A model generated the notes under the pieces. It did no database searches. It saw only the letters and a program-made list of their open reading frames with translations, and had not been told where the DNA came from. Of a DNA stretch of 64,000 nucleotides, positions 50,394-60,873 are shown piece by piece (the first letter of the stretch is position 1; every line of letters starts with the position of its first letter). The stretch is from Lathyrus oleraceus. Taxonomy: Eukaryota > Streptophyta > Magnoliopsida > Fabales > Fabaceae. Made by a program: the position numbers and the translations under genes. Where the stretch lies: assembly GCF_024323335.1 (NCBI RefSeq), contig NC_066583.1, forward strand, positions 370,079,952 to 370,143,951, in the 5' to 3' direction.

Positions 50394-51696
50394 TTACACG
50401 AAGTATTTTTTAACTGCGTCCGCATTCACAGGGGATGGAAAATCCTCACCATCCATGGTCGTTAACAACAAGGCTCCACCAGAGAAAACCTTCTTGACCA
50501 TGCTGACCTTCATAATTCGGTGTTCATTTGCCCCTTCGATCGTTCTGAGGAGGAAGGATCCTTTTCAGCACCATATCACCTACGTGATATACCCGAGGTC
50601 GCACCTTCTTGTCAAAAGCACGTTTCATACGCTGCTGATATAACTGCCCATGACAGATGGCTGCTAGCCTCTTTTCTTCGATTAAGCTTTCCTCTTCATA
50701 CCGGGTCCTTACCCATTCCGCCTCTTGCAATTTTACGTCCCTCAGGACTCTTAAAGAGGGAATCTGAACCTCAACCGGTAATACCGCCTCCATTCCATAT
50801 ACCAACGAGAGAGGAGTTGCCCCAGTAGACGTACGTACCGACGTTCTGTACCCATGCAATGCAGACAGCAACATCTCATGCCAGTCTTTGTAGGTTACCA
50901 CCATTTTCTGCACAATCGCACCGTCGGTGCATTCAAACGTTGTCTGGGCAACAAAAGCTCATTCACCTTAACCTCCCCATCAGACATCAGAATCCGTTCG
51001 GATTCAGGGTCAGACCCCTCCTCCGGGATCGGTCACTCTCAATCTTTCGATTGGAGCACCTCGAGATGTCCTCATCAGGGAACTCAAACTTCATCGGTTG
51101 ATAACCCACCATGGGTTGCGGAGAGATGTAATCAGACAATACACCCCTTGATTGCTTTCTGAGAGTGTCACAAATCAGTCAACATTCTTTTGCTCTCCCG
51201 CAACCCGTCCGGTCAATGCTGGCTTCTCAAAAATGTACTTGATTGGATCCATCTTAGAAATCAACAAAGTGGTATGAACCAGCATATACTGTCTCAGTCG
51301 GCGAGCAGCCTATGCCAAAGTACATCAAATTTTCTCGAACAGTGAATGTATTGTTTCACAGTCGGTAAACTTTTTGCTAAGGTAAATTGCATGCTCTTTT
51401 CGACAAGACGCATCATGCTGACCCAATACACCTCGTAGACCCCTCGAAGGCTGTCAAGTACAGATTAACAGTCTCTCCTCCACAGGAGACATCAGAATCG
51501 GAGGCTCCTGCAAATACTCTTTTATTTCTTTCAATGCCCCTTGGCAATCATTATTTCACCTGACCGTTTGATCTTTTTTTTTCAACATCTTGAACATAGG
51601 TTCGCACGTGGCTGTTAGATAAGATGTGAACCATGACAGGTAGTTCAATCTATCTATGAAACCACGAACCTCTCTTTTTCTTTCTCGGTTCAGGCG

Positions 51697-51743
<47 letters not shown>

Positions 51744-52290
51744 AGGATGAACCTCGATTCCTCCCTTACAATGAACCCCCAACAGTTTACCGGACCGCAC
51801 TCTGATAGTGCACTCGCTTGAATTCAACCTCAGTTTGAATTGTCTCCACCAGATGCCCCGCTCCTGTTTGGGACTTTGCTATCATGTCATAGCATAGCAT
51901 TCAACTTCATGATGAATCATATCATGAAACAAAGTCACCATGGCTCTCTGATACAGGCACTGGCGTTCTGCTTCTCCAGAGGACTGTCTTCTCTCCTTGG
52001 TAGCTTGTACATAATGACATCAGTATCCGACCCTGGCATATCCTGACATGACCAAGTGAATGCGTCCACCTGCTCCTTCAACAAGGCTACCATTCTGCTC
52101 TCGATTCGCCTCTGAAGCGGCTCTAATTTTCATCTCCTTCCTGACCTCGGCGGTGCGTGGAATAACAATCTCAACCCGCTCCTCGGGCGGCTGAATCACC
52201 TTCTCCTCTTGTCTCAACAACCTGGTTAATTCCAGTAGATCACAATCTTCTTTGCCTTCTTCTTCAGCCTGATTGCTCGGATTGTCGAAG
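50394..52290 (-). pseudogene. Ogre-C pol remnants (RT, RNase H, integrase)
   Basis: Read on the sense strand with many stops and phase changes: PR-RT linker (LLRQEEKVIQPPEERVEIV, about 52200), RT entry (EMKIRAASEA), ACYQRAMVTLFHDMIHHEVEC with the catalytic box damaged right after it, LRLNSSECTIRVRSGKLLG, GIEVHPAK, a poly(A) run, EKEVRGFIDRLNYLSWF, EIKEYLQEPPILMSP, KYIFEKPALTGRVAG, the start of RNase H (PEEGSDPESERILMSDG), then integrase C-terminus (YKDWHEMLLSALHGYRTSVR, TSTGATPLSLVYGMEAVLPV, GQLYQQRMKRAFDKKVRPRV) to a TAA at 50394-50396. The RT palm, RNase H core and integrase core are deleted. No active enzyme is possible. Confidence 0.9.
51697..51741. repeat. Poly(T) tract inside the RT remnant
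   Basis: About 43 T in a row. In the sense of the element it is a poly(A) placed straight after GIEVHPAK, replacing the few codons before EKEVRGF, so it looks like expansion of AAA lysine codons. Confidence 0.95.
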
Positions 52291-52616
52291 TCATATGAGG
52301 GGTAACCAAATTGTTATCAACGAGATCCGGAGAATTATTTTTCGACTTTGGGACGAGACAAATCAAAAAGGAAAAATGAAAATAAACATTGCCATTTTTA
52401 TTTGTTTTTAAACTGCAAAAATAAATGAAAAACAGGGAACACCGCTTTTTGACTGAAAAACATCCATTTATTAATGATGCAGAAAATGCAAATTTATGAA
52501 CATGAGGTGGCCCTTACAATGAACCATTACGTGTCGGGCAACACGCAAGGCTTTCATGCAAATAAAATCAAAGCAGAAATCATTACTCTTCAGGCTGAGT
52601 GACAGTGCTGATCTCT

Positions 52617-53468
52617 TTAAGCCTTCCAGTTCAGGACTTGCTGCCCTGGTACGCACGGCTTTATCCAGCCATCAGACCTGCAGTTACCATCAGTCTCTTC
52701 ACCCACGGTATAGACGTGATCCGAATCTTCAACAATTGCACTCACCATTGCCTGACCATGTGCCGGCATGGGGTTGGCATCAGCATTCAGTGACAATGTA
52801 AAATTGAGGGCCTTGGAATCCACCAGGTCTTGGACTACGTGCTTAAAAGCTTTGCAGTCCTCTACACTGTGCCCGGGAGCACCCGAATGGAATTCACATT
52901 TGACGTTTTCATCAAAATTGGCTGGCCTTTGATCAGGTCCCATAGGTGCCAAAGTCCTCAACTGTACCAGCCCCCTATCTTTCAGCTTTTTCAATAGGAC
53001 AGAGTATGTCACAGGCGGCCTGTCAAAATGCCGATCACTCATCCTCCTCCTGACTGGATATCCTACCCTCTGAGACCTCCGCTGAAATGGCTGACGCTGC
53101 TGTTGTTGTTGTGCAGGCTGATTGTCAGCAGGAATAGTTACCGCAGCGGTGTGCTGGTAGTAACGATCCCTACCGTGTCCTCTCTGGGCGTACACAGCAC
53201 TCGATCCACCCTCATCCTTGCGCTGGTCGTTACCAAAGGATTTCTTCGGTCCAGATGACGAAGCGTTTCCTTGCACGTTCCCCATCTCCAGCCAGTCTTC
53301 AATCCTCCTCACCTTTTCGGCAAGTACTTTCTGCTCTAAGGCGAACTCTTGCATGACACTGATCAGTTCTCCCATCTTCTCTTTCAGCTCGAGAATGTCA
53401 GCGTTGGACGGATCCGTCAGTTTGGATTTGTGCCGGGTGAAGTATCTGTGAGGACGGGTCGAGTGCAA
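52617..53468 (-). pseudogene. Ogre-C Gag, shortened by in-frame deletion
   Basis: Open over 283 codons without a stop, but it begins with TTG; the first ATG in frame is at 53375. Order: YFTRHKSKLTDP leader (as in the Ogre-A gag leader YYTRANSARV), helix LELKEKMGELISVMQEF, NASSSGPKKSFGNDQRK, Gln-rich stretch, zinc-knuckle-like CEFHSGAPGHSVEDC, and DLVDSKALNFTLS. The central retrotransposon gag domain (178-302 of the Ogre-A protein) and the whole protease are absent, though the phase is kept. It probably cannot form particles. Confidence 0.88.
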
Positions 53469-54670
53469 AGGTACAGTTCTGCGAGCACGAGCAATGATTC
53501 CTGCAAAACAGCAAACAGGTTAATATGCATGGATGCAACGTCTATCCATATGAGGAAGATTCTGTCCTTTGATTCTGGTTTCATCGAGACAGATAACATT
53601 TTAACATCCACATTCTGAAATTCATGATGTCTCTCAACCAGAATCTCAATCCATAGTACTCCCCATATGACTAGACGTGGGTTTGGTGCAGATGAATGCA
53701 AAATGAGAATGATGCAGATGTATGCAATGCATTGTGCCATCCTCCAAGTCATCTGATCCTCTGTACTAAATCTGGCCTCTGGACTGATCATTACCATCTG
53801 AGGAGAAATGTAACCAATCTGACCCACGGGTTCCGAAATAAACGGAAGACAGATACATCATCATCATCACTGGTCTCTGAGCAGACACACCACCTCCATC
53901 TGAATCGGCCCGGGGAATCCTGAAATAAACGGATCCCCACTGATAAATAACTCGGCCCGGGGAATCCTGAAATAAACGGATCCCCACTGATAAATCACGG
54001 ACAGCACTCCGGCGTCTCGGCAATAACTGACCATAAATCCGACTCATAATTATGTCTCTGAATCACTGATCACAAAGTCACCATCTGAGTCCATCTGATT
54101 ATGCATCTGAAAGAGTCACCCTCCCCTCACAGGTGAATTCTAAACAAGTCACCCTAAGGCGGATAATAGTCTCGACAATCGGGCGGAGATACTCAATGGG
54201 TTTGCCCTTTCGGGTGTGCCATTGTAGCTCTCTTAAAATCGTCTAAACCAAAGATCCGGGAAATGATCGGTCACCAGAGTCAACAACTCAGATGGAGTGA
54301 CTCAAACAAAGTGGATACTCCACAAAGATGAGCACTATCAACTGAGCCTCGTCCGGCTTGTGGCACATCACGCCGCCAGGCACATGTTGATCTAACATGA
54401 AAGAGGCAACGTGAGACCACACTAGTCCTAGGTGTATACTCGGGCCTGGGTTTTAGCCCCACTCAGAACACCCACCCCCAAACAGAGGAACCACCTGCAT
54501 GAGGACGGCAACAACACGATAGTATGATGCATGCAGACATTAATGCAAATATAGATACACACTGGTTAGAATAATAAATGCAATAAATCACACAACAAGC
54601 AACCTAAACTAATCCTAGAACGCTAGGAAGGACTCGCTTAGGGACGATGGACCAGCATAGGTCTACATCG
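53469..54670 (-). other. Ogre-C leader between primer site and gag
   Basis: Where other Ogre elements carry ORF1, no ORF1 similarity is seen. An open frame at 53417-53827 (minus) has no domain. CTTTCGGGTGTGCCATTGTAG near 54208 and similar short motifs recur from the hairpin arrays. Confidence 0.6.
53905..53996. repeat. 47-bp tandem duplication with a near-perfect hairpin
   Basis: Two identical copies (starts 53905 and 53952) of TCGGCCCGGGGAATCCTGAA plus ATAAACGGATCCCCACTGATAAAT. Within each, GGGGAATCC and GGATCCCC can pair with one bulged base. Confidence 0.92.
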
Positions 54671-54691
54671 GAGTCCCCAGCAGAGTCGCCA
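54671..54691 (-). other. Ogre-C primer-binding site (tRNA-Arg type)
   Basis: The sense strand reads TGGCGACTCTGCTGGGGA followed by CTC, 2 nt after the LTR end. Ogre elements of legumes are known to use a tRNA-Arg primer with this kind of site. This defines the strand and the 5' LTR. Confidence 0.9.
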
Positions 54692-57082
54692 GCTGTCGCA
54701 TCCTGCGAAAAATCAACCGGCGAGCTAAAAAAGAAAACACACAGAGCCGCCACTAAACGTTATTTATCCCAAGATAGGGAAAGGAAATGCTCAGAGAAAC
54801 CTGGAAAGACATGGTCTCGCGACCAGAGAGAAAAGGTTCGGGAGTCGGTTACGCAAGGGGAAGGTATTAGCACCCCTCACGTCCGTCGTACTCGACGGGA
54901 TCCACGTCCTAGAATAAAGAAAAGGTTGCTAAACATCACACACACACACGGGGAACGCAGGTGGGGTTAAGAGAAACGGGCTCGATAAGGTATCGCACCT
55001 TATGCCTACATATCTTGTCTGGAACAAGAATCAGAGCCACTGTAGTTCGGCTTACGCACGCCAAACAACACAAAACAAACCAACAAACAGATGGCAAACG
55101 TGGAGCCCGACAACCACTGGATGGAATTATGTCGGCATCAGAACCAAAACACACTCAAAAGGGCAAACATGGAGCCCGACAGCCACTTACTGGACTTACG
55201 TCGGCATCCGAACCCAAACATACAATCAGATAACAAGTAAACGCACGCAAAGAAGAAAAAGGTTGCCCGGAGTGGTCTCGCACGACCACCTGCCTACATA
55301 CCTTGTCTGGAACAAGGATCAGGGCGATGTAGTTCCCCTAAACAGGGGAGAAACTCTCTCTTAACCAGAAACAGAGGGAAAAACACGACACTAGGGAGCT
55401 GAGACTCGAGCCTAATGTTGTCATGCAAAGTCGCCCTAAGTTCAGGTTTCTAACCTACTTGCATAAGCAAACTATTCCTAACCAGGAAAGAAGCTAACAC
55501 ACAAGCATACAAGCATACCAATCAACATACATCAAATGAGAACAGGCATCTCACACAATCATGTCAATCAGATATCCACATAACACGCACTATAGCCAAA
55601 CAAGGGGCTCAATCAATCAGGTTTGACTGCCTAAGCAATCGTCTGTACAGGCTATGTTTGCTCTTAACCTTGCCATCACGAGGCTAAGGTGAAGCAGATG
55701 ATGGGATGAAGTGAGGATCAGACCTCACAGCTCTTATCCCTAACCAGGGAGAGCTGACAAATGAGCATGGGTCCAGAATAGGGGAACCCTTCTATACTCG
55801 ATGACTCTGACACAACAGATCTTGGGCTTTTGATCTCAATGCTACAACCATGTAATGGGAGCAAGGAGAAAACTCACTGAATAGTGGGGGACAGGTTGCT
55901 TGCCCCTACCTTCCACCAATTGCCTTACTTGAAGGACTTTTCCTGCTTGGGCTTAAAAATAAACATACACAAGCATTGCCTCTTAAGGAGGACTTCAGTC
56001 AATTTGCCCGGCCCGGTAACAGCCGGGTCTCCAGACTACATGAAGTAAGAAGGTTATACCTCTATGCAAGTTGCTTAAGCAAAGCAAAGCAATAGTTCAC
56101 AAGGAACTGAGCAACTAAAGTACCTGGAAACAATCAAACTCAGTCAGTACTCAATCAGACAAACCATAAACAACAAGTGTATAATCAATCAGTTTAAACA
56201 AACTATGCACAACACAAGGCAAGCTCAAGGCTCAAGCCCCAAGCTCCACAACCTACAAAACAATGTTATATTAGTATACCAACATCAACAACATCAATCA
56301 AAATTGATTTGGACCATTATCCATGTGCCTTGCTTTTTGATCCTGAAAAATCAAGCAAATATTAGCAACTTAGACCACTAGGCCAAGCCTAGGGTCCAAA
56401 AGCAAGAAAAAATTTAAAACAGCAAGGCATTCATCAACCAACACCAAATTAACATCAAACAAGAGCAAACATCATTGGTCTCATGTTTATATCATCCATC
56501 ATGTTCAATTCATGCACAAAACAATCCATATTGGTTCAAATGAAGCATCAAACATACAAACAGAAGTATTGCATTCAAATCCATACCAAAACACATCCAA
56601 AAATTCTCAAATTAATTACACCTAAACAGGAGGGATTCAAGGTCTACCATGTCAAATTTGAGCTCAATTGGGCAAATGGAAACATGTCAATGAAAATCAA
56701 CAAAAACAGACACAATTATAGGCTCCAAATCACAACATCAATACATGCTTCCACTTCAAAAATTCATATCTCAATGAAAACAATAAAGAAATGGATGAGA
56801 CCAAAACAGGGAGGTCCTATCATGTGTCTATTACAAGCATGTCAAATTTCATGATTATCCAGTACCACATGAGCATTTCCCATTGATTCTACTAACCTAT
56901 GTCATACAAGCTTGCGCAAATGACCACCAGAAATGAAAAATCATGATCAAATTGAAAATGCAATGTAAAATTCCAAAAAAATTCATACAACATCTCAACA
57001 TGCCAACCAATCATCATGCAAAATTTCAATCAATTCCAACAAGTATAGGTCACTCAAAAAAATCCAGCAAGTTGACATAATG

Positions 57083-57107
57083 AGGTGTGACACAAATTGT
57101 CACACCT
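57083..57107. other. LTR palindrome AGGTGTGACA / TGTCACACCT (Ogre-C 5' LTR)
   Basis: Identical to the structure at 43955-43979. Confidence 0.85.
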
Positions 57108-58360
57108 AAGTTCCAGAATTTGCTGCTCACTGACCAGGTATCAAAAATTCATGAAATTTACATATAAATAATCCTCAATGAGTCAAGAACCACCACAAAA
57201 TTTTTCAGCCATTTATTTTATGATATGAGTATTTCATGATCAAATTGCCAAAATGTATCAAAATGTCATACATGTGAAAGAACCTTAGGTCAAACCAAAA
57301 ATATACCATGCACAACTTTGACCAATAGGTCAAAAAAATTCTACACTCATCAACAAAGTCATAGAAAAAATCCTCACATTTTTATGATTTTTTTACTATT
57401 TTTTATGAATTATTCAATGTGTTAATGAATTTCTAATGATTTTTATGAATTAATTATAATTTTTTTGAATATATTAATTAATTAATTTGGACTTGAATAA
57501 CAGTAGTGCATAATTGGGAATTTCGCTCCCACAGTTCAAACGCACAGCAGCACACTTAATGTGCTGTCATTGTGTGATACGCTTAGCTCGGCGGGAAACA
57601 CTATTCGAAACTCTCTCTGCCACTTGATGGATCAAAACCGGACAAATTCCAGAAGCAGCTTCTTCTTCGCACAGCTTACGCTCAAGTTCATCATCAACAC
57701 ACAATTTCGACTTTGCTCATTTCATCACCAAATTTAACAAATTAATAACCATTGGAAAGGTCTCGGTGCATAGATCATGAATATGTAACCTAATCAACCT
57801 AAATCTAACTGTGTGAACCGGATCGATCGTTTAAAGTTTCGCATTCAAAACTAAAAATCGCTATATCTCATTCTACAATCAACCAAATCGAAAACTACGA
57901 ATTGCAGCATGCTCAGCAATGAATAAACTACAAAAACCATATCTCAATTCAAGAAATAATGAAACTCGAATTCGCACCTTAATTCGACGGCAACAAGTAA
58001 TCCGCGAGCTTCAAGCTTCGAATCATGAAAACAGATGCAGCCTAACGTCCAAAGAGATGATTAAAGAAGTTAAATTGGCTTAAACACGATCCAAATGCAA
58101 AAATGGTGAAAACTCCATTGTTGAGTTCAAGCATGACAGTTGCGATTGGCCAAGCTTTTGAGGTTCTTGATCACAAACAGATGGAGGAGAAGATGATGTG
58201 AGTTGAATGCAAAAGGAATTTCGTGATTTGGTTCAGATTTGATGAAGTTTGATGAGATTGAAGCTTTTGTGTTCTTGATGGAATTTTGAGAGAATGAGAG
58301 GTTTTTCAGATCCAATTTGGGGAATTGTGTATTCTGTTATGATTAGGAGATGATTTAGAA

Positions 58361-58367
58361 TATATAT
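58361..58367 (-). promoter_or_regulatory. Putative TATA box in the Ogre-C 5' LTR
   Basis: The sense strand reads GCTACCATATATATTCTAAATC, 1.4 kb from the element's 5' end. This would drive the genomic RNA. Confidence 0.55.
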
Positions 58368-59788
58368 GGTAGCTTAATCCATTACTAATCATGTTAATTA
58401 GCATTTTGGCTTAATTAGTGAAATTGTAATTTTGCAAATGGAGGGTAAAATGGTCAATTCCTTTAGACAGCTCATGCCACCTCAATGACAGCACATACAC
58501 CTTCTAAATATCATATGTGAACTGTAGGAACTTGTTTCATGCTCATTGGTTGCTCCATTCTCAAATTCACCATGTGTATGCATTTGGTCCATTTTTGTCA
58601 TTTCCATTTTTCAAGACAAAATCCAAATTAAAAGCCTTATGCATGAAATGAAAATTCAAACACATTCTAAATGCCATTCCTGAGGTGTTGGAAAAAGTCC
58701 CATTCAAAAAATCCAATTATTTTGACATTTGGACAATTTTGCCCCTGGTCCAATTCAGCTGTCCAGTTGAAAAGTGACTTTTTGCCTTGGCCATTTTTGG
58801 GAAAATCCAATGATGCACCCTCAAAGTACATGTAAAATGGAGTTTGTGCATATAAAGAACTTGCAATTTGGACAAAGTATGTGGTAGTTATGGCCTCCTG
58901 ATTACGGGTCTTTTCTGAAATTCACTGAGCCATATTTTGCAAACCGCACATTGGATTTTCAAGTCCTTGGACTTTTTGGAAAGGTGAGAGCAAGATCTAC
59001 AACTTTCATGTTGAACAATTTTTCATTTGAAGCTTCCTTGGACATCTGTTTTTGAGGTCAAAAACTTTCCATTTTTGGAAACTTCAGTTACAGGCCACCT
59101 GCTATTTTTGGCAGTTTTTTGTCCTGACTTGATTTTCTTCATTTTTAAGCTTTGCAACGTCATCTAACACTTGTTCCAACATGAATGAAGTGTCTTCAAC
59201 TCATTTCCACCTCCAAATCCATCAGATCATGTACAGTTGACCACAGTTGACTTTTCATATGATAGATGAATCTGGCAATGCATAGATCAATTTGAACCCC
59301 AACTTCCAACTGAAATGGCTCAAAGGTGAAACCCCAGCCTCAATAAGCACAACATAATCACAAAATGAACCTCATATCCATCACAAACCCCATCTCCTGA
59401 TCCAGCCCTGATTGGCCCAATACAACTGATTAGGGTTGACCAGTGGTCAAAACCCTAATCTCAAGGAATCTTCTTCAATCTACTGGCATCTTCTGATGAT
59501 ATCCAACCATGATGATGATGATATATCACTTCAATCAAGATGAAGACCAGCATCCATTGAGAATCATAAAACCCTAATTCACAGCCCAATCCTCAGATGG
59601 CCCATGATCAATCAGTAAAACCCTGGCTTGCACCTTCTGACTTCCTCATCCTCTGATCAAGACTTGAGAGGATAGCTTGCATAATGTAACCACATGATAT
59701 GCAATATGAAATGCCTAATGACCTAAAATGAAATGCAAATATGTTAATGCTAGTCCCAAGAGAGGAGGGCAAATTTTGAGGTGTTACA

Positions 59789-59793
59789 CCAAG
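59789..59793. other. Target duplication CCAAG, right copy (Ogre-C)
   Basis: Pairs with 41497-41501. Confidence 0.96.
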
Positions 59794-60850
59794 TAACAGG
59801 CCAGGTCTTCCAGACTACATGGAGACAAGAGAGTCTACCTCAATGCTTAAGCAAAGCAAAGCAATAGCTAGTTCTCAAAGAACTAAAGCGACTATGGTAC
59901 CTGAAATCAATCAAATATAATCAGTATTCAAGTCACAAAGTCAAAACAGACAAATTATGAACCAACAGTCAATACAATCAATCACATGTGCCAAGCACAA
60001 ACTCAAAGCAAATGAGTCAGCATCCTACAAAATAAACCAAGTTAGTTCATCACAAACAACTAAACCAAAATCAACTCGAATTAATCTCTTCAAAGCATTT
60101 GCTTCTTAACCTGAAAAAACAACTCAAATGTGAGAAGTAAGACCACTAGGACAAGCCTAGGGTCAAAAGGAGGTGAAAAATCCGAAACAGCAAGTGAAAA
60201 TTATCCAAAATCAAGATCAAACAATTAAGAAGAACTCCCAGTTGGTCCCATATCAAAAACATTCACCAATTGCATTTCATAAGCTAAACATGTCAAACTA
60301 TGCATTTTGGAATCACATTGGAGCAAACAGAATGATCACAATCAAACCAATACCAAAACAACTCAATAAATTTCACAAAAATTCAAGCTTAAACAGAACA
60401 CATTCAATGAGCTACATATCAAATTTCATGCTATTTGGACCAGGGGAAGTATAAAAATTAAAATCAACAAATCATGGTATGCACAAACAAACTCAAACAA
60501 GGCCACAAATCATGTATCAACTTTAGGCAAGTGTAAAACAGAAATGGCATAGGATAAATGAACCACACCAAAGCAAAAATGAAGTTAAACATGTTAAGAA
60601 ACACTCCACAAAATTTCAGCTTCATATGATAAGGGATGAGAATTTTACAAGTCATGTAAGTTGATCACTCAAGAAAAACCTAAAAATGACTAAACAGCAA
60701 ACAAAAATACCAATCAAATGGAAAATGGATCAATGAAATCCACAAAAAATCATGGTTAAACCTAACATCCAGATGGAATCTCATACAAAAATCCAGGGCA
60801 AATGACATAGCATAGGCATGGAAACAAAATTCATGAATATGGCATAACAT

Positions 60851-60873
60851 AGTGTGACACACATTGTCACACT
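60851..60873. other. LTR palindrome AGTGTGACA / TGTCACACT (solo LTR B)
   Basis: Perfect 9-bp arms around CACAT. Compared with Ogre-A (GGTGTGACA/TGTCACACC) the outer pair changed from G-C to A-T on both arms together. Confidence 0.85.

Larger units (their letters stand above)
41502..59788 (-). mobile_element. Ogre-C: complete-ended, internally deleted Ogre element (18.3 kb)
   Basis: Minus-strand order: 5' LTR 59788-54694, tRNA-Arg-type primer site 54691-54671, leader, shortened gag (53468-52617), broken RT/RNase H/integrase (52290-50394), hairpin array, long 3' untranslated region with minisatellites, polypurine tract, 3' LTR 46526-41502. ORF1, protease, much of gag, the RT palm, and most of RNase H and integrase are missing. 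The intact target duplication CCAAG shows that it moved as one unit into solo LTR B. It lacks the enzymes to move by itself now; whether the deletions came before or after insertion is unknown. Confidence 0.95.
54694..59788 (-). repeat. 5' LTR of Ogre-C (5,095 bp)
   Basis: Plus-strand ends TGTCGCATCCTGCG and TTTTGAGGTGTTACA, the same as the 3' LTR. Two LTR tandem repeat units (55090-55225), palindrome 57083-57107, TATA at 58361. The stretch 57470-58110 (sense: just downstream of the TATA) is unrelated to the 3' LTR counterpart. Plus-strand frame 56483-56854 parallels the one in the 3' LTR but has no domain. Confidence 0.95.

Noticed and set aside
43355..56854. Parallel open frames of about 120 codons in both Ogre-C LTRs (43355-43717 and 56483-56854)
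   Set aside because: They are antisense to the element, AT-rich and without domain; the similarity is due to LTR homology. They could be rechecked for codon-position bias.
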